Origin: Gamarada debralockiae
Taxonomy: Eukaryota; Ascomycota; Leotiomycetes; Helotiales; Hyphodiscaceae
Direction: 5' to 3'
Length of the DNA: 64,000 nucleotides
Assembly: GCA_002803225.1 (NCBI GenBank)
Contig: NXFV01001093.1
Coordinates: 1 to 64,000 of the forward strand
Shown: piece by piece, positions 1 to 10,913 of the stretch
How the letters are laid out: each line of letters begins with the position of its first letter
How positions within the stretch are numbered: the first letter of the stretch is position 1
The notes under the pieces: model-generated
Seen by the model: only the letters and a program-made list of their open reading frames with translations
Told to the model about the DNA's origin: nothing
Database searches by the model: none
Made by a program: the position numbers and the translations under genes

Positions 1-680
1 GTCCCTCCATGACCCAGAGCTGCCCATAGCACATTGCTATGAGTAGGTGACTCGATTGCCTTATAAACTCTGGTCTTCGGCATATCCGTCTCAATAACTC
101 TATCGATCAGCACCCACTTATCCTCACTCGTGCTACCCCAAAACGGTACACCCAGCGCACGCCTCACAAACGACCTCCCACCATCAGCACCAACAAGGTA
201 CTTGCACTTGATCATCTCCACCAACCCAGTATCTCTATTCTCCGTCACGGCCGTAATCCGATATTCATCCTCCGGCATCGATTCCATCACCTGAACATCC
301 ACCAACTCTACCGGCGCTTCCAAACTCACTCCCAGCTCCTTCAGCTTCTTCCTAAATATCTCCTCTTGATACTTCTGTCTCAAAGCCAAAGCAAAACCCC
401 ACTGCGTATCTTTCATATTCTCCATTAAGCCCATCCTCTTCCATGAACCTCCTTCCAATCCTTATCATAATTTACAGTGGACCGACACGCAAGCATTCTT
501 GCGCCAATTCGTCTGCGAGACCTAATTAATCGAGCATTTCCGAAGATCGCGGGTACAGGGTAATGGCGCGGCCATATTGGTCTTGGAAGGATTTGGGGTG
601 ATTTTCGAGTATGGCTATGGATTTTGAGTGCCCGAATTTGAGTTGTAAGGCTGTTACGAGACATAAGAGATGTTAGAGGG
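1..680 (-). pseudogene. FAD-dependent aromatic monooxygenase (phenol 2-monooxygenase-like), decayed, runs off the left edge
   Basis: Reading the minus strand gives pieces of a group A flavoprotein monooxygenase: AITLYPRSSEMLD near the N-terminus, then ACRSTVNYDKDWKEVHGRGW, then an open stretch from about 430 to 1 with the conserved GADGGRSFVRRALG segment that contacts FAD in this family. The pieces lie in different frames. A TAA stop at 526-528 follows the SEMLD motif, a frame change lies near 485-505, and another near 430-437 is explained by one missing T before the MENMKDTQW segment. The beginning is also eroded: no good ATG with a GxGxxG nucleotide-binding loop is visible. In the family the enzyme hydroxylates phenolic rings with NAD(P)H and O2. 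I infer a pseudogene, but its C-terminal part is outside the window. The stop could be a C-to-T change of a CAA codon, which is inference. Confidence 0.7.
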
Positions 681-1062
681 GAGATTAACGTGGTAGAAGG
701 GAGGAGAGGAGCATATTAACTGGCACTCCGCTAACGATTAAGATGTCAAGGTGACGAATTGGCTTGTCTGTGCTTCCCATTTTAAAGATTGAAAGTCAAC
801 ACAAAGTTGATTGAGTGACAGTGAGGGATAGAATCAAGAGCAAGATGCAAGAGGACAAAAATAGAAAGTTCCCAGTCCCATCCTTGACTTTCAGAATAAC
901 GGTACGTTTACAGTAACCCAGTGACAGGTCATGTCTTAGCAGTTTGTGAACGATTGGTGTTAACTACACGAACGGGCTATACACATCATCACGAGTAAGA
1001 GCCAAAGTACTAGCACAGTAAGATAAAATAGTTGAAAGAGATTCTAATACGTTTAAATTCCC
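681..1062. other. intergenic, no gene seen
   Basis: 382 bases between the decayed monooxygenase and the 3' end of the dihydropyrimidinase. I see no open frame with family resemblance, no RNA gene and no repeat. Confidence 0.5.
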
Positions 1063-2700
1063 TTAGAAATCCTCCACATTCCACTCCTTCGTACTCCTGG
1101 GACCCGCCAAAGAACTGACGCCTCTCTCCAAAAATTGCCCATACCCCTTTTTACCAAGCAGCCCCCCTTCATCCTTAGCCCAAACCACCTCGCCTCTCAA
1201 AACCGTATATCTAGGCCACTGCTTTATTGTCTTTCCTTCATACGGTGTATAATCCACATTGTGATGTAACATCCCGTTCTTTAGCTCAAATTCCTTCATG
1301 CCATCTGGATACCAAATTGTCAAATCTGCATCACTCACACCCGGAATCAAAGCACCCTTCCTCGGATACAGCCCATAAAGCTTCGCTGCATTCGTAGATG
1401 TAACTTCCACAAATTTCTGTAATGGTAGACGATTCGCTGATAATGCTAATGAGAGACGCGTTTCCACGCCCGGGCAGCCATTCGGGATATACTTGAAATG
1501 CCCATTAGGGTACTCAGCACTGATGACGGATTTCTTGCCCGTCTCGCTGTTGTTGTAAATGAAAGGACAGTGATCCGAGCTTAGAACTGTGAAAGTCCCA
1601 TTTTTGATTCCCTGCCATATGCCTTCAAGGTCCTGCTCGCCTTCTCGTGGTGGGGGAGAGCATACGCATTTCGCTCCTTCGAAACCAGGCTTGTCGAGAT
1701 CCTTGCGAGTAAGAAAGAGATATTGAGGGCACGTCTCAGCGTAAACAGGAAGCCCCCGTTTCTGAGCGTCATTGATATGCTGAGCAGCCACCGGAGAAGA
1801 AACATGAACAATGAGAATCGGAACGTCGATAAAGCCGCTCAAACTGATCGCTCTATACGTAGCCTCGATCTCCGCCACGGGAGGATGGCTCGTAACGTGA
1901 TATTTCGGAGCAAACAAGTTCTTCTCTTCTAGCTTCTTGATCGTCCAATCGATGATAGCTCCATTCTCGGCGTGGATCATAGTCACGATCTGCTGTTTCC
2001 TTGCTTCGAACAAAACGTCTAGGATCTCGGAGTCCTTGAGTTGCAAGGCTTCGTAGGTCATGTAGATTTTGAGAGAAGAGATTCCGGCTGCCCTGAGTGC
2101 TGCAAATTCGGAGATTGCTTGAGGGCCCGCGTTTGAACAGATCAGATGGAAGCTGTAGTCAGAATAGCAGTTGTCACGTGCGCGAGCGTGGGTTGCTTCG
2201 AGGCAGGCGACGAGGGAGGGCTCGCTTTTCTTCTGGGGTGCGAAAGTGATGAGGGTTGTTGTTCCTCCGCAGATTGCTGATCGTGTGCCTGGAATTACCT
2301 TAGTTTTGAGCCCAAGATGCGTGTTGCAGTACTTACCTGTCTCATAGTTGTCGGCTGTGGCTCCTTTTCCAAACAATGGAGGCTCATCTGATGACAGAAG
2401 TTAAAATAGTCATCTTAGAGACAAATAAGGATCGAATAGAACTTACCTAAGTGCACATGAGCGTCTACACCCCCTGGCTAAAAGTGTATCAACACGACGC
2501 TCCTTCATTATTTAAAGAAATCTCACCATCACCATTCCACCCTGAGCATCAATGGTCTTCTTCGAACTTTCACCCTTCAGAGACCCCCTTGGGATCAACT
2601 TCGCGATTTTTCCATCCTTCACAGCAATATCAAACTCTCCTATCTCCTGATCCGTCACGACCAGTCCATTCAGCACCAGTAAGTCGTATTCAATCATCAT
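1063..2700 (-). CDS. PYD2: dihydropyrimidinase / hydantoinase-like amidohydrolase
   Basis: Three exons (2700-2527, 2477-2447, 1063-2387) give 509 residues, the normal length for dihydropyrimidinases. The 31-nt middle exon and the splice sites around it rebuild the metal-binding DAHVHLDEP loop, which supports the model. Further hallmarks are SLKIYMTY (the lysine that is carboxylated in the binuclear zinc site), MIHAENG, IVHVSS and SSDHCPF, in the order expected for the cyclic amidohydrolase fold. The family opens dihydrouracil, dihydrothymine or hydantoin rings to N-carbamoyl amino acids, in the cytosol. A PYD3-like N-carbamoyl hydrolase lies 6.6 kb away on the same strand and would act on the product. 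A CGATAA/TTATCG motif and CCAAT boxes lie within about 220 bases upstream. Two adjacent ATGs (2700, 2697) make the exact start uncertain by one residue. True substrate (pyrimidine or hydantoin) cannot be read from sequence. Confidence 0.9.
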
Positions 2701-3119
2701 TCATAGAATCAATCGGCCTGGATATCGAATGAAAAAGCCGAACTCGATGGAGAATAGGGACTGATCTGTGGTAGGAAAGAAATGAAGCCATTTCGGGCCT
2801 ATTTTGGCATATTTCGATCTCCCACTTTTGTCATTGGCCTTCACCATTTGGTCGGGCTTTTCTTATCGCGGCCAATGCTACGTTAAGAGACAAACTGGGG
2901 GCTGCTTAAAATGGCACCTATTGGCTGGAGGGCTTTCCTAAACCCACTCCGAAAGTTCTAAACAATCGTCTCTCTGGAGTCACTCTGCGGTACTTTTGGG
3001 GAATTTTGTGGTTGAAATGTTCCAATTAGTAGAACGTTAATACTACTAGGAAGAAAATAATAAAGACTCAAAACAGTAGACGAAATATCTTGTAGTCGGA
3101 AGGAGGAGCAACTCAGGAT
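2701..3119. other. intergenic, promoter of the dihydropyrimidinase
   Basis: 419 bases. Holds several CCAAT/ATTGG boxes (about 2832, 2872 and 2917) and one GATA-factor type motif, TTATCG at 2863-2868, about 165 bases upstream of the dihydropyrimidinase ATG. No gene seen. Confidence 0.4.
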
Positions 3120-5600
3120 CTAAACAAATGCAAGTCCAAGCCGGAACCCCTGGGCAGATAGAATCTTCCACACGCCACTCGTCTTGACGTCCTCAACCTG
3201 TGCCTTCCCTATATTCAACATCTCGTAATTCACACTGCTCGCTCCGCCAACCAAACTCATGAAGTTTTTCTCCACCGCGAGGTTTACATTCATCGACATG
3301 GTCGTGTACTTCCTTCCACTGCTTGTAAGCGTTAACTCTCCTTGTGATACTTGATTGACCAACGAGTCTACAGTGACCGCATCCCGCCTGAGTTACTCGA
3401 ACTCAGCGTCATCTGCGAACTGCCTCCGGCTGACTCAATGCCCCAGAACGCGACTACACTCCCCTGGCCAAGTTTCCCACCACAGCCCCATTACTGGTAG
3501 CTGTGGAAACAGTATCATTCATGACGTTTCCACCATTCAGTAACGCGTCAACGGCGAAATATTCCGGTCTAGAAACGGGAGACGTCGAGACTTCCATTTC
3601 GCAGACTCCCACGAAGATGTTGGGTTTATTGAACATGTTGACCGCCACGAACTCCGTCGCTACTTCGTCTAACATGAAAGTATTCCGATCATTCGTAATG
3701 ATGTGGTGCCCAGAGAGTTGCCAACATTCCACTGGAGCCATAAATCTCAATTCTAGAGGGGACATCAACGGATCCATTGCGCGCCACGTTGGAATACAAC
3801 GCGAGGGTAACGGAAGATATGTTTCGAGGTCGAGCGAAGGTGATTTCGGAGTTTGTCATTCGACTTGGGTGATTGGTAGTTCGTCCAGCGGTTATCGGGG
3901 ATGGAATTGTAGAAGAAGTAGCCGTCATTCGCTTTGAAGGGCCCGTCGGCTTTGTCGATGTACGTTGCGTTTCGCCTGGGGGTATGCTCCCACGCCATTG
4001 GGGTTAGCTGCGATGTTGACCGGGATACTGCAGTGGATCCCGATACATATGGAAGAAGCACTGTGGCTGATGTGCCATTTGCGTTGTAGGGTTTTGACCC
4101 CGTCGATAAAGACTGGGGGGCCGCTTCCGTTGTGGTATCGAGATCCGTCTTGATCGAATATAAGGGTGACGAGGTGTCCATGATATGCGAGGTTTTCGAT
4201 CGCGAAGTACGTCCAGTTCTGTGGAATAATTGGTGAGATCACGAGGTTGTTGTCGATTGAGGCAAGATTCCCAAAAGACCAGTGATCACGTCGTCATTGT
4301 TCGTTGAATGATCGTAATGCTCCGAATGGTAGGTAAAGTCCGCAGACCATGAATTCATGCATGAATAGTGAGATTCGGCAACGTAAGGCTGACAATTCTT
4401 CTGCTGAGTGGCAGGATACATGCTCAAGTACTGAACATACTGATCGGCTGTGAGTGACGAGTTGCCACTTCTATAGATGGCTGCGAGTGATTTTAGCGTG
4501 TGGGCTGTTGAGAATGGCCATGATTGCCCGCTCCAGAACAACAGTAGTCACTTGGTTTTGTCGCATCGTAATATTGATTCCGGACTACAAATGTAATTGG
4601 GCCGTACTGCGTCAAGAATCCATTTGGATCAAACATCGCTGCAGCTGAAGAATTTGCGTATTGTGGAGCAAGTCCGATCCCAAACCTGAGTGGATAAAAG
4701 CCTACTTCTTCCCGTCCAGTAAGTTGCGAGAGATTCGGGTTGTTTGGGCGAATGACATCCACAAAGAACTGCTGATCAGAACTTCATAGATGCCTGTACA
4801 TTGCATTTTCAAGATTGTTCGCAATCTGAGTGAAGTTCGAAGCGGTCAAAGTATCGTCCGCTTGAGTAGCGATCTCAACGATCGCTCGTGCATTGACAAC
4901 CATGTAGGAGTTGTTGGCTGATAGGTATTCGGACCGTCCAGTTGCACATCAGTGCTTCCGGAAGGGTCAGCCACGTAGCCCGGAAGACAGTATTCCTGAG
5001 CGTCGAATTAGGAGTGAAGTAATGGAGCCCAGCGGAAGAATTAAAAGTGTAATCCCACGTGTCCCACATTCGAACCATATCGGATAGCTGCTAGTTCACG
5101 AACTGGGAATCACCATGAACCTGAGATCTCCGAAATGCAGCATCTATGATCCAAAGTGTGTACTGCTTGGTGTTGCCAGGGCCTCGGGTTTATACGATGA
5201 TGTAATCATCGTCGTAGAACTTGCGTCGAAGCCACCCAGCTTCGTCAATTTGATGGCCCGCAGCGGCGTTGATGGTGTTGAGAGCCTGGGCATATTCTCC
5301 TGGCTGAATGAACTCGGTCAAGATGTATCCAGTACCAGCTGTTGTGTATCGAAGGTGGCGCACGATTGAGGATCAGCGGTAGTAGTACACATCTTAGATA
5401 TTCCCATCAGGTATGTCAATGAAAGGAATGTTCTCTCTCAGAAGAGTTTGCCCCGCGAAAACGCGGATGGGTTGATCATGATCCAGGAAAGACGTCCCAA
5501 TGACATTTATATTCTCCGGCTGCGGAGGTGACTACGCTTGAACGAATGGAAAGAGAAAAGACAGAACTCTGAGAGTCCACGGTAACCCGAGGGACGCCAT
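3120..5600 (-). pseudogene. secreted six-hairpin (MGH1-like) glycosidase family protein, heavily decayed
   Basis: From an ATG at 5600 the frame begins with a signal peptide (MASLGLPWTLRVLSFLFPF) and then meets a TAG at 5532-5534, a TAA at 5394-5396 and a TGA at 5373-5375, while the residues between them stay protein-like (TAGTGYILTEFIQPGEYAQA, NTINAAAGHQIDEAGWLR). Downstream, recognisable blocks continue in shifting frames: NIAANPNGVGAYP, the motif WSGQSWPFSTAHTLKSLA (4500-4541), STNNDDVITGLLGILPQ, FVAVNMFNKP and a C-terminal beta-rich part ending in NIGKAQVEDVKTSGVWK at 3120-3200. This order fits fungal secreted glycoside hydrolases of the six-hairpin fold with a C-terminal sugar-binding-like region. 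All three early stops can come from one transition each (CAG, CAA, TGG), which is inference. Family naming is from motif memory and is moderate in certainty; the decay itself is clear. Confidence 0.65.
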
Positions 5601-6052
5601 TTTTGACACAAGGAAATAAATACAAGTGAGAACAAAGCAATGAAAGATTCAGTGACTGCTCCGAGAGCTAGATGGACTCATCCCTTTAAGAAACCCGCCT
5701 TTCGGGTACTACAACGTAAATATAAGGTTAAGAGGGAGGGTAAATGATGCCGAAGGATCAAACATTTGGCGGCATGTCGTTCATCGTGGCGCAGATCATC
5801 TGATAGGGACTTTCCGCTCGCCGGCTCGTACCAGATTTTCCCCTTTAGAGCTAAATTAGATTCAGCCTCGACTTCAGCTCCATCAGCTTACATTTTACAT
5901 CTGGTGCATCATTAGTTACTTTAGAATCATGCGGCTGTAGCCATTGAAGTTTAATCTAGATTCACGACAAGATATCTCGGGTGCGTGTTTAACCAAATGC
6001 CTAGTAATTGTTGAATTTGGCTAACCAATTGACAACTCTTCGAAGCTTTCAA
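5601..6052. other. intergenic, no gene seen
   Basis: 452 bases between the decayed glycosidase start and the stop of the hemerythrin-domain gene. Nothing recognised. Confidence 0.4.
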
Positions 6053-6931
6053 TCATGCGACCAGGTGCTTCCTCCTCCCATCGCTCGTGCAAGACATGAA
6101 CCTCCACCATCGACGCCGCCATAATGGAAGAACATTCTTCATAATCCATCTTACCGCACCTGGCATTTCAGGATGATTCTGCCACATCCCACCTTCAAAC
6201 TCAACCGATTCCATATTTAGCAAGAAGATAGGGAGAACATTGAGAGCAAAGTCAAGCGTGACAGACTTCTTTCCCGTCTCAACCGCTATCTTCGTAAGAT
6301 CAAACTGTCTCTCGGGAGTTGAGAAGCGAGAGAGTGCCAGAAGCGCCTGAGGCTCAGCTTTCAAGTGGCTGTAAAATGGTTCCGAGAAGGAATCCATGAT
6401 CTCGAGGAGATGGGTGGGGTCGAAGTCTGTCTGAGGATTGTTGAGTCCGAGGAGGTAGTCTTTGAAGCTCTTTAAGCCAGCATGGAAAGCAGCTACACCA
6501 CAGCGTTAGGTTTCTGGTTTTTCAGGATAAGGAATCATGACTGACCATGCTCCTCAACTTCCCCATCCATCACACCCTTCTCTCCTGTTGCATCCTCAAT
6601 AGCTGGAAAGAAGTAGATTTCTTCAAAATGATGATGTGACTCGACTAGCCGATGCCAAGCAAGACAATACCCTATGAAATCCGCATAATCCGTCTTTGGG
6701 ATCTTTGTAGCTTGTTGATAGATGCCATTGTAGCCTCGAATCAACGAGTTGTGACTGAGTGCCATATGTGATGCTTCTAGCGTGAATGGATCTTTCTGTC
6801 AAGAAGTTAGCGGCAATGAGGCGCAAAATGGACTTAATTGCTATAAGACTTACCTTTCCCGTGTCGAAGGCGAGAGTTGTAAGTAGGGCCAAAGGAGTAT
6901 CGGTATAGAGTGGGCCTTTACTTGAAGCCAT
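6053..6931 (-). CDS. hemerythrin HHE-domain protein
   Basis: Three exons (6931-6854, 6795-6546, 6492-6053) encode 255 residues. The helical-bundle pattern of the HHE cation-binding domain is visible: an early His in ASHMALSHNSLIRGY, then WHRLVESHHHFEEIYFFP with the His and Glu ligands, EEHAAFHAG in the third helix (made by the second splice) and EPFYSHLKAE in the fourth. In this family a non-heme di-iron or mononuclear site forms between the helices and may bind O2, NO or metals; the role in fungi is poorly defined. The C-terminus has the Trp- and Arg-rich stretch PLWRRRWWRFMSCTSDGRRK. It sits between the decayed glycosidase and the CYP504-like P450, all on the minus strand. One TTATCA (GATA-type) motif occurs at 7160-7165. 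Confidence 0.85.
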
Positions 6932-7287
6932 TGCGTATTGCTGAATGTTTGTTGGTTCAAGGCTGAAGAGACCATACCATGAGCAGGCGATACCGATTTA
7001 TTTCCCACACCTCGCTCAATAGTTCAATGAAAAGAGAGCTTTTAATCCGCGAATCTAGGACGTATGTCATGAACTCAGAAGATGGGTCCCACGAAGGTCG
7101 TTCTTAGTGCTTACTTGAAGGCTGTGCGCCCTGCAGCCGCTCCCCGCTCCATGTAACACTTATCACATGATATCGGCTCTGTGTACTCTTGAGAGCATAT
7201 TTTGGGCCGCTTTGCTCATCTTGGGATTGAAAAGAGTCATTTCTATATTGGTTGCATTTACAATATTTCGTGTTCGCTACAGAAACC
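6932..7287. other. intergenic, promoter of hemerythrin-domain gene
   Basis: 356 bases between the hemerythrin-gene ATG and the P450 stop codon. Contains a GATA-type motif TTATCA at 7160-7165. No gene seen. Confidence 0.35.
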
Positions 7288-8965
7288 CTAGCTTGTATCA
7301 ACAGCCTTGAAGTCCCTCATTGCCGTCTCAAGAGCGGTCAAATCTCTCGGTACAAACTTTGCCTTGTATCGCTTCGGCATAGACACAAGACTTTTTGGGT
7401 CTGAATTTCCAGTCACAGGATGGCAATCGACGTCATCAACTTTCTGGACCTGAAATGCGTTCAGCATACGGATAAAGACGAGGTAGAGCTCGCGGTTCGC
7501 TAGTAATGATCCAGCGCACATCCTGTATCCAAGGCCGTAGGTGAACATCGGGGCATCAGGTTGCTCGAGCCATCTCTCGGGCCTGAATTCGTTGGGGTCG
7601 GTCCATACGGTGTCGTCCATGTTACATGCCCAGGCGTTGAGGAAATACACGGTTCCTTTTGGAATCACCACACCTTCGTAAGTTACGTCTTTGGTAGACG
7701 CGCGAGGTAGTGCAAGTCTAAGGACGGTGTAGTATCTGTATTTACATTGTCAACTACCAGTTAAAACTTTGGACAACGCGACTTACCTCAGACATTCACG
7801 GACGAGAGCAACAATGTAAGGACACTTCTGATCATCCAACGCGTCACACAGTGGTTGATCAACTGTGTAGAACTCGGCGATCTCCTTCCATGCCTTCTCT
7901 TGAATGTCTGGCCGTTGTGCCAGTAAAGCAATACTCCACTGCAAAAGCGTAGTAATGGTGTCGAGTCCCCCAGATAGCATTGTCAGGCTGATGGAGGTAA
8001 GTTCTTCATTGTTGAGCTTCGCATCCTCGTCAAGTATGACATTAGCTTGAATACAAGGCTGATGTGTGCCCTTCTCCATTCGATCTTCTAACCCCTTGTT
8101 CAAGCTCTTCAGGTAAACGTCTCGGCGGTTTCGCATTTCACGGGCTTTCTTCGATCCGAAATTGAATGGATTTAGTCGCAGGAGGGGAATGTAGTCTTGC
8201 AAATTGCCTGTGGTACTTCTAAATCTGCTCACTTCGTCTTCCACGTGTGTAATCTCATCGAACAGCGCATTTTCTTGGCTATCCATTCGAATTCCCCAGT
8301 TGATTGTCAACGCGAGACTGAGACTCAGTCGCTGGATCATAGGCATTGGATCGACCGCGACAGTGCCTGCCTTCCCGTATCTTAAGAGCTCCGAGACAAA
8401 GTCTTTACTCTCTACGTCAAGGTGAGGTATGTAGGTTTGGATGGAGGGTTTGTTGAGAGCGGATGCGGCGCCCTTTCTTCTTCTTTTCAGGGAGTCACTA
8501 TATGGAGAGGTCCCGATTGTGGTTCCAGCCGTATTCGAGAGTACCTGTAAATTGTCAATCTGAGCTCCAGCAGCGAAAGACACTTTGAAGACTTGCTTTA
8601 TGAAATGTATAGAACTCGGGTCTTGAACTCAAAGCTTGTGCATTCTGTCCGAAGAGAACCTTCGCAGATGCAGCAGAATTCACGACAACAACTGGGACAT
8701 TCCCTAACTGTATCTGATACACAGCACCATATTTGCGAGCCCATTGGCGATATTTCTCTGCAGCATTCACACGTATTTCCCATAAGTTTCCAATCACAGG
8801 TAAACCTTTTGGGCCAGCCAGGCCCGATACTCGAGCTTGTCGTCGAACAAATTCGTTGGAAATGAGGTACACGATTGGTAAAGCGATGGCCAAGAGTAGA
8901 AAGAATCGGATGGGATGCCCAACGGCACTGGCAAGTGTTGTGTGAAAGAGGGCGTCAATGGCCAT
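7288..8965 (-). CDS. cytochrome P450, CYP504-like (phenylacetate hydroxylase type)
   Basis: Three exons (8965-8597, 8544-7787, 7735-7288) give 524 residues. An N-terminal membrane anchor (FFLLLAIALPIVYLI) is followed by GPKGLPVIGNL. TIGTSPYSDSLKRRRKGAAS and ALNKPSIQTYIPHLDVESKD are close to the CYP504 pattern known from PhacA/PhacB of Aspergillus, which hydroxylate phenylacetate and its 3-hydroxy derivatives. The I-helix segment is MLSGGLDTITT, the K-helix ECLR, and the heme loop FTYGLGYRMCAG places the thiolate Cys near residue 449. It would sit in the ER and need a P450 reductase; one is encoded at 58.9 kb. Intron 1 (8545-8596) has a GC donor (GCAAGT). I chose the ATG at 8965. The substrate is an inference from subfamily resemblance only. 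Confidence 0.88.
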
Positions 8966-9287
8966 GATGCTCACAGTGAAAGCTTACAAAGTTCAACAGA
9001 CTTGGACAAAAGAAAGACCAGGAGAGTATGACGAAGATATACCTTTTCTCAGTGGAATGTCGTTCACTAAACAAGGAAATTATCGTGCTACGACGGAATT
9101 GAAATTGAATGTTGAAGAGTGGAGTGAACAGAAGCCAATGAGTGCTGGGGTGATGACTTCTACCGAGCAGTCAGCGCGGCCACAATTCCGCATGCAAGAC
9201 GTACAATTCCGCTGTCCAAAAGGGGGTAATCATGACCCATGTTCAACAAACTCTCCTTCCGCAGTAGAAAGCCAAAACCAATATGGA
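8966..9287. other. intergenic, P450 promoter region
   Basis: 322 bases between the P450 start and the stop codon of the N-carbamoyl hydrolase. No gene recognised; a plus-strand open frame here has no family resemblance. Confidence 0.35.
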
Positions 9288-10623
9288 TTATGATATAGCA
9301 CCGGATCTGACCCCCTCATCATATCCAAGCACAGCCTGTAGCAAGACTTGAGCCCCTAGCTCGCAGTCCTCTGGACTGGTATACTCGTTCGGATTATGGC
9401 TAATGCCATCCTTCGAGGGAACAAAAACCATGCTTGACTTCACAACCTTGCTCGTCCAAGCAGCATCATGGCCAGCCCCGCTTTTCATGTCCATTATTTG
9501 CTCAGATCCCACCTCATCTATTGCAGCAGCACGAACTGCCTCGATACAGTCTGTGTGAAAGACCGATTCTGGCAATCCCCAAGTCCGTACGATATGATAG
9601 TTTGTCTTGTTGTCCTCCTTTTGCACAATCTCATCAAAGTTCTTGAAGATTGCTGTGCAGAGATCATCGACCATTTGGTCTGTTGAGCACCGTACGTCGA
9701 TGATGAACTCAACTCCACTCGGAATCGTAGATTGACTCTGGGTATCATTCGTAATAACGCCCACTGTTGAAACACCCAGACCAGTTGACTTCGCCGTGTC
9801 ATCAACAGCGGCAATCAATCGCGCAGCGGTGACCATGGCATCAGATCTCCCATCCATCGGCGTCGTCCCGGAATGTCCCTCAACGCCAGAGACCCTCACG
9901 GAGAACCACTTCATTCCCTGCACTGCCGTTACAACACCAACTTTCTTATTCGCAGCCTTTAGCTTCGGTCCTTGCTCGATATGCAGTTCGAAATAACTCT
10001 CAAGGCCATTCTCGCGATAGTCACAGGGCGTGGTGCCCAGGTATCCAATGTCCTTAAGCGCTTTACGCACAGTAACGCCTTCTGTGTCCATGGTTTTGTA
10101 ACATGCTTCCAGGCCCGTAGTGGATTCTGTTGACCATACGCCGCTGGCCATCATTGCTCCTGGGAACCTCGCTCCTTCCTCGTTCGTCCAGTCTATGAGA
10201 GCAATTGGGCAATGCGTTTGGATATCTTTCTCGTGGAGGACTCGTAGGACTTCGAGGGCAGATTGAACGCCCAGAATTCCATCGTATCGACCTCCTATCC
10301 AATTGTTAGCTCTTGAAATATCAAGGCCATAGCAGAGTCCTACCAGCGGGTTGCGTATCCAAATGACTTCCCATCGCAATCGGATTCCTATCCTGGACCG
10401 TTCCAGCTCTAATCGCAAATATATTTCCCATCTGGTCCACTTTCACCACGCACCCCAATGCCTTGCACTCCTCCACCAGCCAGTCTCGTACATGTTTATC
10501 TTCCTGGCTTAATGCCAATCGGCGCATGCCTGTTGAGTCCGATAGAGCTCCCCATGATGAGCAAGTCGATTGCAGGGTGCTGTTCAATCGTTCGCCGTTT
10601 ACTTTGAGAGTTCTGTAAGCCAT
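9288..10623 (-). CDS. PYD3: M20-family N-carbamoyl amino acid hydrolase (beta-alanine synthase-like)
   Basis: Two exons (10623-10344, 10294-9288) give 428 residues. The splice rebuilds MGSHLDTQPAGGRYDGILGV, whose His and Asp are metal ligands. DWTNEEGARF supplies the Glu pair, ELHIEQGP a further His, and the dimerisation or substrate segment reads GHSGTTPMDGRSDAM. GAGHDAAW closes the active site. This is the zinc-dependent M20/M28 group that includes bacterial N-carbamoyl-L-amino acid hydrolases, allantoate amidohydrolases and the yeast (Lachancea kluyveri) PYD3 beta-alanine synthase, which turns N-carbamoyl-beta-alanine into beta-alanine, CO2 and ammonia. Its neighbour PYD2-like gene makes that substrate class, so I favour PYD3; an allantoate or L-carbamoylase role is the alternative. 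Three GATA-factor motifs at 10861-10913 suggest nitrogen control. Confidence 0.88.
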
Positions 10624-10860
10624 TGTGCTCAGTGTTTAATCGGCAGAATTGATGAAAGGTCGATCAGTAGCGGAATACCATCGGAGAATGGGGGCCATCG
10701 CTTCTTTGGCGGATGAGACGAAGGTTGTTTGTCGTTGAAAGTGGGATGGAAATGAGTTGCGTCGAGGTTCGCGAGATTTTGGTGCGGGTTGCCCTGAAAG
10801 CCCCCTGAAGACTCGGCTACAGAATCTTCCCCTATTTCAAATGTCAACATTGAACCATAA

Positions 10861-10913
10861 AGATAAATTCTGAAATGGGTAGCAAGGCAGGAGGAACATT
10901 ATCTAACTGATAA
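10861..10913. promoter_or_regulatory. cluster of three GATA-factor (AreA/NIT2-type) motifs
   Basis: AGATAA at 10861-10866, TTATCT at 10899-10904 and TGATAA at 10908-10913. The last two face each other 3 bases apart. The cluster lies about 240-290 bases upstream of the N-carbamoyl hydrolase ATG. Fungal nitrogen-regulating GATA factors bind HGATAR, often in pairs. Function is inferred from motif, spacing and the downstream gene. Confidence 0.45.

Noticed and set aside
8966..9293. 111-codon plus-strand frame upstream of the P450
   Set aside because: No domain, no conserved motif, and it occupies the P450 promoter.
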